From positions 62,001 to 126,000 of the forward strand of contig NZ_JAGGKG010000010.1 in the NCBI RefSeq assembly GCF_017873435.1: a stretch of DNA of 64,000 nt. Direction: 5' to 3'. A program made the position numbers and the translations under genes. The notes below the pieces were generated by a model. It worked only from the letters and a program-made list of their open reading frames with translations. It had not been told where the DNA came from and ran no database searches. The stretch is from Paenibacillus turicensis. Its GTDB lineage: Bacteria > Bacillota > Bacilli > Paenibacillales > Paenibacillaceae. Position 1 is the stretch's first letter. Each line of letters begins with the position of its first letter. This document shows, in pieces, positions 45,938-54,693 of the stretch.

Positions 45938-47308
45938 TTAAATTATGCGTTTAGCAATATTTTGCGTTTCATCCTCATACCAGATCAACTGAGTAGTTTG
46001 ACCACAATGAAGCTCCCCAAATTCTAACTCTGTTGCCGTCTGTAGCTCAAAATAACGGGTAGGGCTAAGCGGAAGCAGTCTTAACACCATTTCATTAGAA
46101 AGCTTCATATATAGTTGTTCTTGTTCGACATAAATAATAGCATTCAAGGTCTTTCCTTCAGCATTAAACTGATATGTCCCAAGCTGAGATTCATAATTTT
46201 CTGCTAATAGCGGAATAAATATACGCTCTTTTATCGGCGCAGGTGCTTCAAAAGGGAGTCCCATCAAAATTTGCTCTATACCGTTTATAAGCTCATGCGT
46301 ATATCTATATTCACGTTCTCCATTTTGGAGCATAATGAGTGTAAAATCCTGATCGACATAACGTTTAAACATCGCAGAGTACCCTGGCCAACCTCCACTA
46401 TGATATACAATTTTGCCTAACTGCTCGTGGTTTTCAATCAACCACCCAAAGCCATAATCAAAGGATTCACCACCATTAAGCTTAACTGGAGCAAACATAA
46501 GATCACGTAGCTTTTGATCAACAAAATCATCTTGATATAACGCTCGATCCAATTTGAGCAAATCCCCAATTGTGCTATTTACCATCCCATCGCCTTGTAG
46601 TCCGTCCAAATAATATACATAATCTAATTCTGTAACCTCATCTGGAAGTACATAATGACCAACATCCTCTCGGTAAACGTATCCAAAAGCAAAATCTTCT
46701 GGGACAGGTGACTTAGAGGCACGACGATTGTACACCTCAGTACGTGTCATTCCAAGCGGGGAAAAAATATGCTGTGCAAGAAACTCTCCATAGGACAACC
46801 CACTAATTCTATCTATGAGAAGTGCTAATATAATGTAGCCCGTATTGCTGTACATCCATTCCTCATTAGGAGCAAATAAAGGCTCAGGACGATGCTTAAT
46901 CAACATTTGCAATACATCTTCATTTGTTGCAATTTTAGTATGATCCCATTCCTTAGCAAATAACTCTATATAATCGGGTAATCCCGAAGTATGGCATAAC
47001 AAATGACGGATTGTAATATCGGAATAAGGTAACTCTGGTAGCCATTTAGATACTAAATCATCCCACTCTAGCTTCCCTGCTTGGTGTAGTTTAATAATGC
47101 CAAGTGCTGTAATGGGCTTAGAAACGGATGCAATTTCAAACATAGATTGTTGCGTTAGAGGTCGGCTATTCTCAGGACTAAATTCTGCAATCCCCATGAC
47201 TTCATTTAGTAAAATCTCCCCACGCTCTGCGACTAAAATTCCGCCATTAAACGTTGCTTGCTCTTTAAGCTGATCCATTAATAGGTTGAGTTGTTTTGTT
47301 TTACTCAT
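45938..47308 (-). CDS. Class-C beta-lactamase-fold serine hydrolase
   Basis: A 456-residue cytoplasmic-looking protein without a signal peptide. SxxK in ASVSKPITALGIIKL, YxN in MYSNTGYIILALLI and HxG in VYHSGGWPGYSAMFKR are all present, followed by a C-terminal beta-rich domain of about 100 residues. Such proteins are penicillin-binding-protein-like esterases or peptidases as often as lactamases. It follows the second MerR gene by 28 bases, and the strong MerR-type promoter upstream probably drives both. Confidence 0.88.
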   Translation of the reverse strand: MSKTKQLNLLMDQLKEQATFNGGILVAERGEILLNEVMGIAEFSPENSRPLTQQSMFEIASVSKPITALGIIKLHQAGKLEWDDLVSKWLPELPYSDITIRHLLCHTSGLPDYIELFAKEWDHTKIATNEDVLQMLIKHRPEPLFAPNEEWMYSNTGYIILALLIDRISGLSYGEFLAQHIFSPLGMTRTEVYNRRASKSPVPEDFAFGYVYREDVGHYVLPDEVTELDYVYYLDGLQGDGMVNSTIGDLLKLDRALYQDDFVDQKLRDLMFAPVKLNGGESFDYGFGWLIENHEQLGKIVYHSGGWPGYSAMFKRYVDQDFTLIMLQNGEREYRYTHELINGIEQILMGLPFEAPAPIKERIFIPLLAENYESQLGTYQFNAEGKTLNAIIYVEQEQLYMKLSNEMVLRLLPLSPTRYFELQTATELEFGELHCGQTTQLIWYEDETQNIAKRII

Positions 47309-47336
47309 CTCTGCACCTCCGAGTCTATAGGGTGTA

Positions 47337-48116
47337 TCAATACTTCCAAATCAACTTATTATCTACAATTTGACCGTATTTACTTGTGAAATGTAACAAA
47401 GCTGCATCTAACCATATCAATTCTTCCTCACTAAATGGCATATCTACCAGTTGATCCAACTGATCAAATTGTTCTTCATTTATATCATGAAACCTAGCAA
47501 TGGCATCGGAGTCCAAAAACTCAAGCGCATATTTAACATATTCTCCAATCATTTTCTCAACCTTTGGGGAATCTACTGGATGCGCCTTCAAAGCCTTTAC
47601 GTCTCTAACAAAACGAACCGTGTCCAAATCCATTTTTGTTGCTAGCTCTGTAGGTAAATCAAACAACGATGCTGCTGTATGCTCAGAAAAATGGGCTTCA
47701 ACCCATTTTCGCTGCTGGTCCTCACCATACATATTGCGGATTAAACTAAATAATAGTTCATGCTCTAACGTTTCTTCCTGCTGAACAACAGTAATCATTC
47801 GAGCAATTATTTCAAGTGACTTCTCGATTTGTGAGCGATTCGCTTCTAAAGCTTGCTGTTGCATTTTAAGTGTTTCTATAAAGGTTAGATCATACTTAGG
47901 CTGATTTAATACTTCCTTAATACTTTCTAGTGCAAAGCCCATCGACTTTAAGCTTAAAATTTTTTGAAGTCTCATCATATCTTCTGTTCCATAAATTCGA
48001 TGTCCACTTGCTTGTCTGTTAGGTTGCAGTAGACCTTTCTCATCATAATAATGGAGGGTTCTTACTGGAATGCCCGTCATTTTTGCAAAAACACCTATTG
48101 TATACTCCGGTTTCAA
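47337..48116 (-). CDS. MerR-family regulator with TipAS-like domain, upstream of the hydrolase
   Basis: A 259-residue protein starting at TTG with AAAGGAGAG upstream. MerR winged helix (YTIGVFAKMTGIPVRTLHYY, then DEKGLLQPNRQASGHRIYG), coiled coil (about 85-115) and a TipAS-type helical C-domain (HPVDSPKVEKMIGEYVKYAL, FSEEELIWLDAALLHF). It is a paralogue of the regulator at 40096. It is the first gene of a unit with the beta-lactamase-like hydrolase and has a self-regulated-type promoter. Confidence 0.88.
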   Translation of the reverse strand: MKPEYTIGVFAKMTGIPVRTLHYYDEKGLLQPNRQASGHRIYGTEDMMRLQKILSLKSMGFALESIKEVLNQPKYDLTFIETLKMQQQALEANRSQIEKSLEIIARMITVVQQEETLEHELLFSLIRNMYGEDQQRKWVEAHFSEHTAASLFDLPTELATKMDLDTVRFVRDVKALKAHPVDSPKVEKMIGEYVKYALEFLDSDAIARFHDINEEQFDQLDQLVDMPFSEEELIWLDAALLHFTSKYGQIVDNKLIWKY

Positions 48117-48139
48117 AGCTCACTCTCCTTTCTCATCTT

Positions 48140-48170
48140 AGTATAATGCCTACAGTAACTGTAGGGGCAA
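48140..48170 (-). promoter_or_regulatory. MerR-type promoter with perfect operator palindrome
   Basis: On the minus strand: -35 TTGCCC, exactly 19 bases of spacer containing the perfect 7-1-7 palindrome CTACAGT-T-ACTGTAG, and -10 TATACT. This is the geometry of MerR-activated promoters and predicts drug-induced self-activation of the regulator-hydrolase unit. Confidence 0.85.
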
Positions 48171-48245
48171 TAGCAAAAATAAGGGGTAGCCCAGAAATCG
48201 TTATGATTTCTTAGACAACCCCATTAACCACTTTAAAATTCTGTA

Positions 48246-49349
48246 TTAATGAATTTCTAAATAATCAATAAATGCATCCCAAGTTCCATCGTCCGCAGTT
48301 ACAACTAGCTCTACAACCTTATTGCCAGTACCTGTACTTACGTTATCCAACGTATATACAGCAGGGTAACTACCTCCATAATAGAACGTTCCTTTATAAA
48401 CGCCATCAACCTTTAAATCTACACGCGCCATATTCGAGTTATTGGATGCACCACGAAGAGAGAAATTGTTCGTCCCACTTGTAAAGTTGTGGTTAAATTT
48501 CACTGAATCGTTATTGGCATACAATGCAACCCCATTAAATGGTGAAGTAATATTGCTAGTGTATTGACCACCTTTGGTCATATTTTCAGCTTCAACTCTG
48601 ACTACATTGCCACCTGGATTACCTGGGTTGCCAGGGTTACCTGGATTACTAGGTCCACCAACTGTCAAAACATTTTGATACACATTTGCTGATCCGCTAC
48701 TTTGGTATCCTTCTACTGTTAAAGCAACTTCATACATTTTGCCCATTTTCATACCACGGGCTTCCCATGCCTTGAAATGCTCACTAACAGAAATCGTACC
48801 ACTTGTACGTTTATCTCTGCGAACACTCCAATATTGCTGGAACGTAGTATTTCCTTTAATGGAAGGCTGATTTACACGTGTTGTTTCATAAATATCATAC
48901 ACTCCACCATCGATGGTTACTGAACCTTTAGAGCCAGAGCCTGGTGGACGCCAGCTTCCCCAGCTATCAACAATATAATATTCTACTAATGGATCTACTG
49001 CCCAACCGTATACAGTTAAATAGGAGTTACCATTAGGGCTATATGTTGCTGCATAGTTAATGGAAATGTTACCAAGCTGTTGGTGTGTACGAGTTTCATC
49101 AAATTTTTTACCTTTACGGAACAAAATGTTGTTGATGTTGCTCCATTGAGCACTAAATGCACCACCCGCATTTAAGGTCATACTTCCATTTCCACTGTCT
49201 TTCCAAAATTCAAAATCATATCCATCATGAGTCCCAATTTGATTACCGTAAATCGTTTCAGGTGTTGCTGCATACGTAGATGCCTCAGCAAAAACTAACA
49301 TAAAACAAAGTGATGCCATAATTAATAGCCTTAATCTTCTTAGCTTCAT
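48246..49349 (-). CDS. xynA: Endo-1,4-beta-xylanase, GH11 with C-terminal carbohydrate-binding module
   Basis: A 367-residue secreted enzyme from the ATG at 49349 ([20 protein letters not shown]), preceded by GGAGGAAGC; thirty further codons are open but unsupported. Signal peptide about 1-28, GH11 jelly-roll domain about 30-235 with the nucleophile region [18 protein letters not shown] and the acid/base region [15 protein letters not shown], a Pro-Gly-Asn linker, then a C-terminal module (about 250-367) starting [20 protein letters not shown], of the CBM36/CBM6 type found on Paenibacillus GH11 xylanases. It degrades xylan outside the cell. A catabolite-repression-like site lies upstream. Confidence 0.95.
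   Translation of the reverse strand: MKLRRLRLLIMASLCFMLVFAEASTYAATPETIYGNQIGTHDGYDFEFWKDSGNGSMTLNAGGAFSAQWSNINNILFRKGKKFDETRTHQQLGNISINYAATYSPNGNSYLTVYGWAVDPLVEYYIVDSWGSWRPPGSGSKGSVTIDGGVYDIYETTRVNQPSIKGNTTFQQYWSVRRDKRTSGTISVSEHFKAWEARGMKMGKMYEVALTVEGYQSSGSANVYQNVLTVGGPSNPGNPGNPGNPGGNVVRVEAENMTKGGQYTSNITSPFNGVALYANNDSVKFNHNFTSGTNNFSLRGASNNSNMARVDLKVDGVYKGTFYYGGSYPAVYTLDNVSTGTGNKVVELVVTADDGTWDAFIDYLEIH
48612..48653 (-). repeat. Tandem nonamers encoding the xylanase linker
   Basis: Four near-identical 9-base units of the type GGTAACCCT/GGCAACCCA on the coding strand encode the Pro-Gly-Asn linker between the catalytic and binding domains. Confidence 0.7.
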
Positions 49350-49403
49350 TACGCTTCCTCCTAATAATTTAATTAAAATTCCTAATTTAAAAACTTGTTT
49401 TAG

Positions 49404-49473
49404 AACAGTGTTAAAATCAAAGTGAGATTGCACTATCACGAGAGAGGACTAGCTTAGATGATCTAACACTGTT
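49404..49473. repeat. Inverted repeat in the xylanase leader
   Basis: AACAGTGTTA and its exact reverse complement TAACACTGTT, 50 bases apart, between the cre-like site and the start codon. It may be a leader RNA structure or paired regulator sites. Confidence 0.5.
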
Positions 49474-49718
49474 TTCTATGTTAGCATTTACAACATAGAA
49501 GTATGGATGCACCTTTCAAAAAACTGTTTTTCTAGCTTGTCCCTACTTTAGCAATCCTTTCATAGGGACGATCACTTGGATTAAAAGATAACTAACCGGC
49601 TTCCAGCATAGTTGATGCTTTCCAACCACCTTTCTGCTCCTAAGTGAATACAAGGATGACTACTCAATGCTGTAAAATAAATCCTTTTGTAAAACTATGT
49701 TTGAGGTATAATGTAAAA

Positions 49719-49732
49719 AGAAAGCGTTTTCC
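49719..49732. promoter_or_regulatory. cre-like catabolite-repression site
   Basis: AGAAAGCGTTTTCC matches 12 of 14 positions of the CcpA consensus TGWAANCGNTNWCA. It lies about 370 bases upstream of the xylanase start. Repression by preferred sugars is inferred. Confidence 0.55.
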
Positions 49733-49911
49733 AATTTCCTCCTTCCTTTTAAATCCATAATTTAACTTCATTATCATTTTAATACATAATTACAAAAAAG
49801 TCATCATTTAATTTACAAATTTATCATTTATTTTACAAATGTATTCAATAGAACAAAAATTCCGGAGAATTTAGACCTTAGTCATTATTAAAAGTTTAAA
49901 ATAAAACATAA

Positions 49912-49937
49912 AAAAAGATGTCTTTAGTCATCTTTTT
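49912..49937. terminator. Terminator downstream of the secreted protein gene
   Basis: AAAAAGATG (49912-49920) pairs with CATCTTTTT (49929-49937); T-rich on either strand. Confidence 0.65.
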
Positions 49938-50010
49938 AAGACAACCAAGACATCAATATATTCATAATTATTATAAATACAGTTACTTTAAACTTTTTAG
50001 ATTGTTTAGA

Positions 50011-50904
50011 CTAAATCGGCATCATATAGCGGCCATAACCAACATTATTAAGTTCGGTTAGTTTCGCTTTCTTTGCCTTCTTCCCTTTGATCGTCTTTGT
50101 AAATTCTAAAAATGAAGTGCTTTCTCCCTCGGCTCCCATCCATTGTACGCCGATGACAACCCCCTGCGATGTACGAGCTGCAAACGTAAAAGTGAACATA
50201 TCTGGAGTAATCTCCCCACTATCATCAATACGCCAAGCAGAATTATCCTTAAACTTAGCAGGGTAATCCTTAAACACCCATCCATCTGTTGTTTTTAAAG
50301 CAAAACTAGCAAGCATATTGTTACCTTTGGCCTTAAATTCAACTAAATACAATTTTCCAACACCATTTATATTCTCTAAAGGCCACAGATTTTTGACCGC
50401 ACGCTTTTTTAGCTTTCCAATCTCGGACTTCAGCTTAGTAGTAATCTTTTCTTTGTTGATTGACTTTAATTCCACTAACATACGATCTGTAAGGGCAGAA
50501 TCCTTCACGATAAAATATGTTTCATTAGGTTCAGCCTTGCCTTCAACTACCTCATAAATTAAACCCCGAAGGTTATCAAAGTTATAGGCTGTTTGTCTAC
50601 CGTTATTTCTCTTACCTTCCTTTTGTTTCCCTATATATTTTAACTTAAGTCGTTGTCCTTTGTGACCCACAGCGATGTTTAATTGTGACCATTTTAGTTC
50701 CTGCTCCTGTGGATAATCTACCAAAAGTTTTGTCCCATCTAAATTAGCAAAACCAAACGTTCCCTGCTTAAATGAAGCTTTGTTAAATAGTGTTGAGGTC
50801 TTTTGCACAGGTTCAACAGCATTAGCTCCTTGTAAAAAAGTCGTTAATAGCAAAAATGCAACAATGCATACAGAGATGTATTTAATTGGACGTTGTTGTT
50901 TCAT
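50011..50904 (-). CDS. Secreted basic protein of unknown function
   Basis: A 297-residue protein from the ATG with GGAGG 5 bases upstream. Signal peptide (residues 1 to about 27, ending ANA) and then a lysine-rich, strand-rich body (KQGTFGFANLDGTKLLVD, WSQLNIAVGHKGQRLKLKYI) ending in a KGKKAKKAK basic patch. No family recognised. It may be cell-wall associated or exported. Confidence 0.6.
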   Translation of the reverse strand: MKQQRPIKYISVCIVAFLLLTTFLQGANAVEPVQKTSTLFNKASFKQGTFGFANLDGTKLLVDYPQEQELKWSQLNIAVGHKGQRLKLKYIGKQKEGKRNNGRQTAYNFDNLRGLIYEVVEGKAEPNETYFIVKDSALTDRMLVELKSINKEKITTKLKSEIGKLKKRAVKNLWPLENINGVGKLYLVEFKAKGNNMLASFALKTTDGWVFKDYPAKFKDNSAWRIDDSGEITPDMFTFTFAARTSQGVVIGVQWMGAEGESTSFLEFTKTIKGKKAKKAKLTELNNVGYGRYMMPI

Positions 50905-51001
50905 TTTTCTCCTCCAATTCATAAATATATTCATTAATTAAAACGAATTTGGAAGGTGAAAAGTTGTCACTAATTACAGCGAGCTTCTAATATACCGTAA
51001 C

Positions 51002-51055
51002 ATATAAAAAAATCCTGCAATGTAGTCGCTAAGTAGTACTACTCTACAGGATTTT
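51002..51055 (-). terminator. Terminator of the small lipoprotein gene
   Basis: AAAATCCTG (51009-51017) pairs with CAGGATTTT (51047-51055), with inner GTAG/CTAC pairing and T-rich sequence after it in minus direction. Confidence 0.75.
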
Positions 51056-51079
51056 ATATTCACTAATTTTAATTCTCTT

Positions 51080-51667
51080 CTATTTTTTAACCTCTGTTGC
51101 TCCAGTTACTTTACCCTCAATCTTGGCCGCATTTTTTACCTCATCATTGGCAAAATAAAGATTTCCTTCAATGGTTGATGTTTCGTGTAAATTAAAACCT
51201 TTTGCTTCCACATATACATCCCCCTTAACCGTACCACCTTGAATTCTTAAATTTTCGCTTTGCACATTCAGCTTAGGAACAGTTAGCACATAGCTAGCTG
51301 TAATGTTGTGATTGGCATCTTGGGCATATAAAGCAATTTTACGGTAAACCTCACGATCAGCTTGGCCTTTATCATGAAATTCTCCTGCTACAGTCACTTC
51401 CTCGTTGATGGTCAGATCATTTAAAATCGCAATAATCCAAGTTCCATCCTTACTCACCGCTTTTTTGAAAGCAGCAGCTTCATTTACGATAGAAGCAGAG
51501 GTTTGTACATCTGTTTGTCCTTTATTAGGCTGGTTGGCAGTTTGATTGTTTTCTGCTGGTTTATTCCCTGCTGTCTTATTATCAGTTGGTTTATTAGCCC
51601 CACCACCACATCCAGACAATAATCCTACAACGATCCCTACGGTTAAAAGTATTTTTGCGAACTTCAT
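51080..51667 (-). CDS. Lipoprotein with beta-helix-like C-terminus
   Basis: A 195-residue lipoprotein: signal peptide with lipobox LLSGC, an Asn/Lys/Thr-rich linker (about 22-58), then a body whose C-terminal part has regularly spaced short strands (LNVQSENLRIQGGTVKGDVY, then FNLHETSTIEGNLYFA and AAKIEGKVTG) like a small bactofilin-type or left/right-handed beta-helix. AAGGGGG precedes the ATG. Role unknown; membrane-anchored. Confidence 0.6.
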   Translation of the reverse strand: MKFAKILLTVGIVVGLLSGCGGGANKPTDNKTAGNKPAENNQTANQPNKGQTDVQTSASIVNEAAAFKKAVSKDGTWIIAILNDLTINEEVTVAGEFHDKGQADREVYRKIALYAQDANHNITASYVLTVPKLNVQSENLRIQGGTVKGDVYVEAKGFNLHETSTIEGNLYFANDEVKNAAKIEGKVTGATEVKK

Positions 51668-51773
51668 CTTGTTGTCCCCCTTGTTATCACTTGTTGGTAA
51701 TAAAGGTATTCGTAAATTCCTTTAGCATCTTACTTATGCCCTAATTCTTCCTAAATTACTCATGTTATCAGTT

Positions 51774-52562
51774 CTAAAATATAATTAATGTCTTGCTTTT
51801 TGTTCTATATAACATAATGGACAATACAATTTGTACAACCATTGTTATAACCGAAAGTCTTATATCCCACAAAATAAGTAATGGGGCGGATATTGCCCCG
51901 ATCATCATTAGTTTTCGAGTCCCTTTTACCATTCTGTTGAATTGATGCCTTCCAATAAGAATAAAAAACATCATAATCATACTACCACTTAGAACAAATG
52001 TAAAAAAAGTAATATATACACTTAACGCGTTAAACAAATTAACTTGAAGGTACGCTAGAGAACATACATATAAAGCTGCAAAAAACAAAAAAAGTGCTAA
52101 GAGCATAGGGGCTATTGGATACATAAGCTTAATAATTTTGTCCATAAAATTAGATGAATTGTCCCCTTCTTCCCATTTCACTTTTTTCTTATACAACTCT
52201 GCTGATTCTGCCTTCAAATAACTTAACAATATCATTAAAATGCTATGATCTCCCTGCTTATAAAAATCTCTAATAACCTCACGTAAATTTTCAGAAAAAT
52301 AAGAGCTAGCTTCCCCCAATTTGATGTACAAATTATGTATTGCATTTGAATCACCCGGTCTATGTATAACCTGTGCAATCGATGCCTCAGTAGATGAATA
52401 TAAATCTAATTGCCTCTGAACAAAAGCTACTTTCCTTTGATGATCCTTTTCCAGCATTGATTTAAACTCTTTGTACAACCAAGCAACTACATAAAATAAA
52501 ATTGTAACAACCAATATTAATGAAGAACTCGCATTAAACTGTTTAAAAATTTCCTCTAGCAC
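51774..52562 (-). CDS. Hypothetical membrane protein
   Basis: A 262-residue protein starting at GTG with GAGGGGAG 9 bases upstream. One N-terminal helix (LILVVTILFYVVAWLY), a cytoplasmic helical region of about 110 residues, then four C-terminal membrane helices (YPIAPMLLALFLFFAALYVC to VITMVVQIVLSIML). No family recognised. Confidence 0.65.
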   Translation of the reverse strand: MLEEIFKQFNASSSLILVVTILFYVVAWLYKEFKSMLEKDHQRKVAFVQRQLDLYSSTEASIAQVIHRPGDSNAIHNLYIKLGEASSYFSENLREVIRDFYKQGDHSILMILLSYLKAESAELYKKKVKWEEGDNSSNFMDKIIKLMYPIAPMLLALFLFFAALYVCSLAYLQVNLFNALSVYITFFTFVLSGSMIMMFFILIGRHQFNRMVKGTRKLMMIGAISAPLLILWDIRLSVITMVVQIVLSIMLYRTKSKTLIIF

Positions 52563-52772
52563 AATACTTCTCCCCTCTATAGTCTTTTTAATTCTTAATA
52601 TTTATTTATCAAATTTACAATTAGTAACACTACATTATTCGCCATTTAGTATTATTTCCCTCTAAAAGAATCTATTTCAAGGATCAAAGTATAATTATTC
52701 ATTTGTAAGGTACATAAGGGAAATAAGTACTAGATTTTTACAACATATTCATATACAATAACACCATAAAAC

Positions 52773-52797
52773 GAAACTATGTTTCATTAAGTGAAAC
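52773..52797. promoter_or_regulatory. Overlapping palindromes before the VOC gene
   Basis: GAAACTATGTTTC (52773-52785) overlaps GTTTCATTAAGTGAAAC (52781-52797); both are inverted repeats sharing GTTTC. They lie 18 bases before the ATG and look like a repressor operator. The regulator is unknown. Confidence 0.45.
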
Positions 52798-52815
52798 AAA
52801 CAAAGGAGAGAGGAT

Positions 52816-53193
52816 ATGAATTATTCTTTTAATGGTCTTGATCATGTTCAATTAGCAGCACCTGAAGGTTGCGAAGCAAAGGCTCGTCTTTTTTATAATA
52901 AGCTATTAGGTTGGACAGAACTTGAAAAACCTGAACCTTTGAAACAACGTGGTGGAGCTTGGTTTCAGTGTGGGACTCATGAAGTCCATGTCGGAGTTCA
53001 AAGCGATTTTGTTGCTGCAAAAAAAGCCCATCCCGCATTTCACGTTCAAGGCTTAGGCCAGTTACGCAGCTATTTACTTGAAAATGATGTCCCCGTTATC
53101 GATGATGAAGCAAGAGCAGAAGAAGGAATTACACGCTTTTATATCCATGATCCTTTTGGTAATCGCCTTGAATTTTTGGAACGTTCTCATTAA
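52816..53193 (+). CDS. VOC/glyoxalase-superfamily protein
   Basis: A 125-residue protein with AAAGGAG ribosome site. Paired beta-alpha-beta-beta-beta modules: NGLDHVQLAAPEG opens with the first metal-site histidine, AHPAFHVQGL the second module, and YIHDPFGNRLEFLER ends it with the last metal-site Glu. Similar small VOC proteins are lyase, dioxygenase or fosfomycin/bleomycin-resistance relatives. The substrate is unknown. Confidence 0.85.
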   Translation: MNYSFNGLDHVQLAAPEGCEAKARLFYNKLLGWTELEKPEPLKQRGGAWFQCGTHEVHVGVQSDFVAAKKAHPAFHVQGLGQLRSYLLENDVPVIDDEARAEEGITRFYIHDPFGNRLEFLERSH

Positions 53194-53216
53194 TAAACAG
53201 CAGCTATCAAAGCATA

Positions 53217-53249
53217 GAAAAAAAGCTTCCTGGACTACCTCCAAGAAGC
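53217..53249 (-). terminator. Terminator of the nirBD-cobA unit
   Basis: GCTTC-C-TGG (53225-53233) pairs with CCA-A-GAAGC (53241-53249); eight T follow in minus direction. It lies between the convergent VOC and cobA genes. Confidence 0.75.
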
Positions 53250-53290
53250 CTTTATATTAAACAATCTGGTCATTTTCGCTAAAAAATCAA

Positions 53291-54376
53291 TTATCCTGTC
53301 ACCACATGACATAACTCAATTTGTTGTTTATTTCTAAATGGAGTCAAGCATTGATATTCAATCGGAAGTGGGTGTTCATGCATCCAGGACTGATAAGCTT
53401 TCTTTAACATCTCATTCGTAGCATTAATATCTTTTGTATCACCCTTATAAATCACACTAGTGAAGCTTTGTTCAGTCAAGTAGCGATGCGCCACTTCATC
53501 GAAACGTGGATCTCGATTAATTCCAACCTGCAGATTCCAGACGTCTGCACCTTGTGAAGTGTAATCAATTAGCTCATGCCACTCTAATTTAGTAGAGGAA
53601 ATGATCAAGAGACGCTCGCCAAACAACGGTAATTCTTCAAACCAACTACTTTTTTTCCGTTGCTGTACAACTTCCCCCACAACGATCATAGCAGGGTTTT
53701 GAATTTTTGAATGCTTATTTTGTTCTACAATTGTCTCCAAGGTGCCAGTCAATACCTTTTGTCTGCCTAACGTTCCCCATTCAATTAGTGCGATGGGCAT
53801 TGTCCAAGAAACACCGTAGCTTTGGAGCTTGTCACAAATTAACGTCAAGTTTTCAACACCCATGTAAAAGCATAATGTTCCACCTTGAACTAGTGGAGCA
53901 AAGTGACTCCCATCCATCTCATTGAGTTGTTTATGCGCGGTTGCTAACGTTACACGTCCACTAAAATCACGGTGTGTGAGCGAAAATCCAGCATAACTGC
54001 TCGCTGCCGAGGCGGCTGTAATCCCAGGAACAAGCTCATAGCTTAACTGGTTGCGTTCTAGCTGTTCGATTTCTTCTCCAACTCTACCAAAAATTGAAGG
54101 ATCGCCACCCTTTAAGCGAACTACAATTTTGCCTTCCTTGGCATGTTGAATAATTTTACGGTTAATATCCGCTTGCTTCATCGCATGAGCATAAGGTACT
54201 TTTCCACAATATAAAAACTCTGCATGAGGGCTAGCTAAGTGTAGTAAAATTGGATTTACTAACCGATCATAAATAATGACATCCGCTTGCTCTAACAGGC
54301 GTTTCCCTTTTAACGTTAATAGCTCTGGATCACCAGACCCTGCACCAACTAAATATACTTTCCCTGTCCTTTTCAT
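53291..54376 (-). CDS. cobA: Uroporphyrinogen-III C-methyltransferase with C-terminal extension
   Basis: A 361-residue protein. Residues 1-245 are a complete SUMT: GAGSGDPELLTLKGKRLLEQ, YCGK, VRLKGGDPSIFGR and VPGITAASAASSYAG. It methylates uroporphyrinogen III twice to precorrin-2, the first step to siroheme. The last 115 residues (from LPLFGERLLIIS) form an extra domain that may be a degenerate uroporphyrinogen-III synthase or a specific extension. The gene overlaps the nirD end by spacing only (2 bases), so it is in the nirB operon and supplies siroheme for nitrite reductase. Confidence 0.92.
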   Translation of the reverse strand: MKRTGKVYLVGAGSGDPELLTLKGKRLLEQADVIIYDRLVNPILLHLASPHAEFLYCGKVPYAHAMKQADINRKIIQHAKEGKIVVRLKGGDPSIFGRVGEEIEQLERNQLSYELVPGITAASAASSYAGFSLTHRDFSGRVTLATAHKQLNEMDGSHFAPLVQGGTLCFYMGVENLTLICDKLQSYGVSWTMPIALIEWGTLGRQKVLTGTLETIVEQNKHSKIQNPAMIVVGEVVQQRKKSSWFEELPLFGERLLIISSTKLEWHELIDYTSQGADVWNLQVGINRDPRFDEVAHRYLTEQSFTSVIYKGDTKDINATNEMLKKAYQSWMHEHPLPIEYQCLTPFRNKQQIELCHVVTG

Positions 54377-54378
54377 AA

Positions 54379-54690
54379 TTACACCACTACGTAGACACTG
54401 CCATTTTCAACAAACGTTTCATACGTAGCCACACTGCCCTCATCAGGCTCTTGAATCTGACCATCAATTAACGAAATTTTATAATCTCGTAATGGACAAA
54501 ATACGTATTCGCCGGATACCATTCCTTCTGCTAGTGGGGCTTGAGTATATGGACATAGATTTTCGATTGCTTTTACTCGATCATCACTCAGACGAAATAA
54601 CGCAATGTTTTTTCCTTCAATAATGATTTCTCGACCAATTCGAGGCAATAACTCCTCTAGTTTAGCAACAAATACTTTCTCTTTGACCAT
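54379..54690 (-). CDS. nirD: Nitrite reductase small subunit, with altered Rieske site
   Basis: A 103-residue NirD-like protein. The Rieske frame C-x-H...C-x-x-H appears as C46-P-Y48 and C65-P-L-R68: both cysteines are kept but both histidine ligands are changed (Tyr codon TAT, Arg codon CGA). A normal [2Fe-2S] Rieske centre is therefore not expected. Some NirD proteins, such as that of Escherichia coli, have no cluster and act structurally. It is encoded 3 bases after nirB and works with it in cytoplasmic NADH-dependent nitrite reduction. Confidence 0.9.
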   Translation of the reverse strand: MVKEKVFVAKLEELLPRIGREIIIEGKNIALFRLSDDRVKAIENLCPYTQAPLAEGMVSGEYVFCPLRDYKISLIDGQIQEPDEGSVATYETFVENGSVYVVV

Positions 54691-54693
54691 GAT

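Larger units (their letters stand above)
49350..49911. other. Long upstream region of the xylanase gene
   Basis: A 560-base gap. It holds an inverted repeat (AACAGTGTTA at 49404-49413, TAACACTGTT at 49464-49473), a second short hairpin CTAACA/TGTTAG (49463-49484), and a cre-like site. No other gene is seen. Confidence 0.55.

Noticed and set aside
48607-48655. Tandem repeats considered as a CRISPR or mobile-element trace
   Set aside because: They are 9-base units in frame and encode the Pro-Gly-Asn linker of the xylanase.
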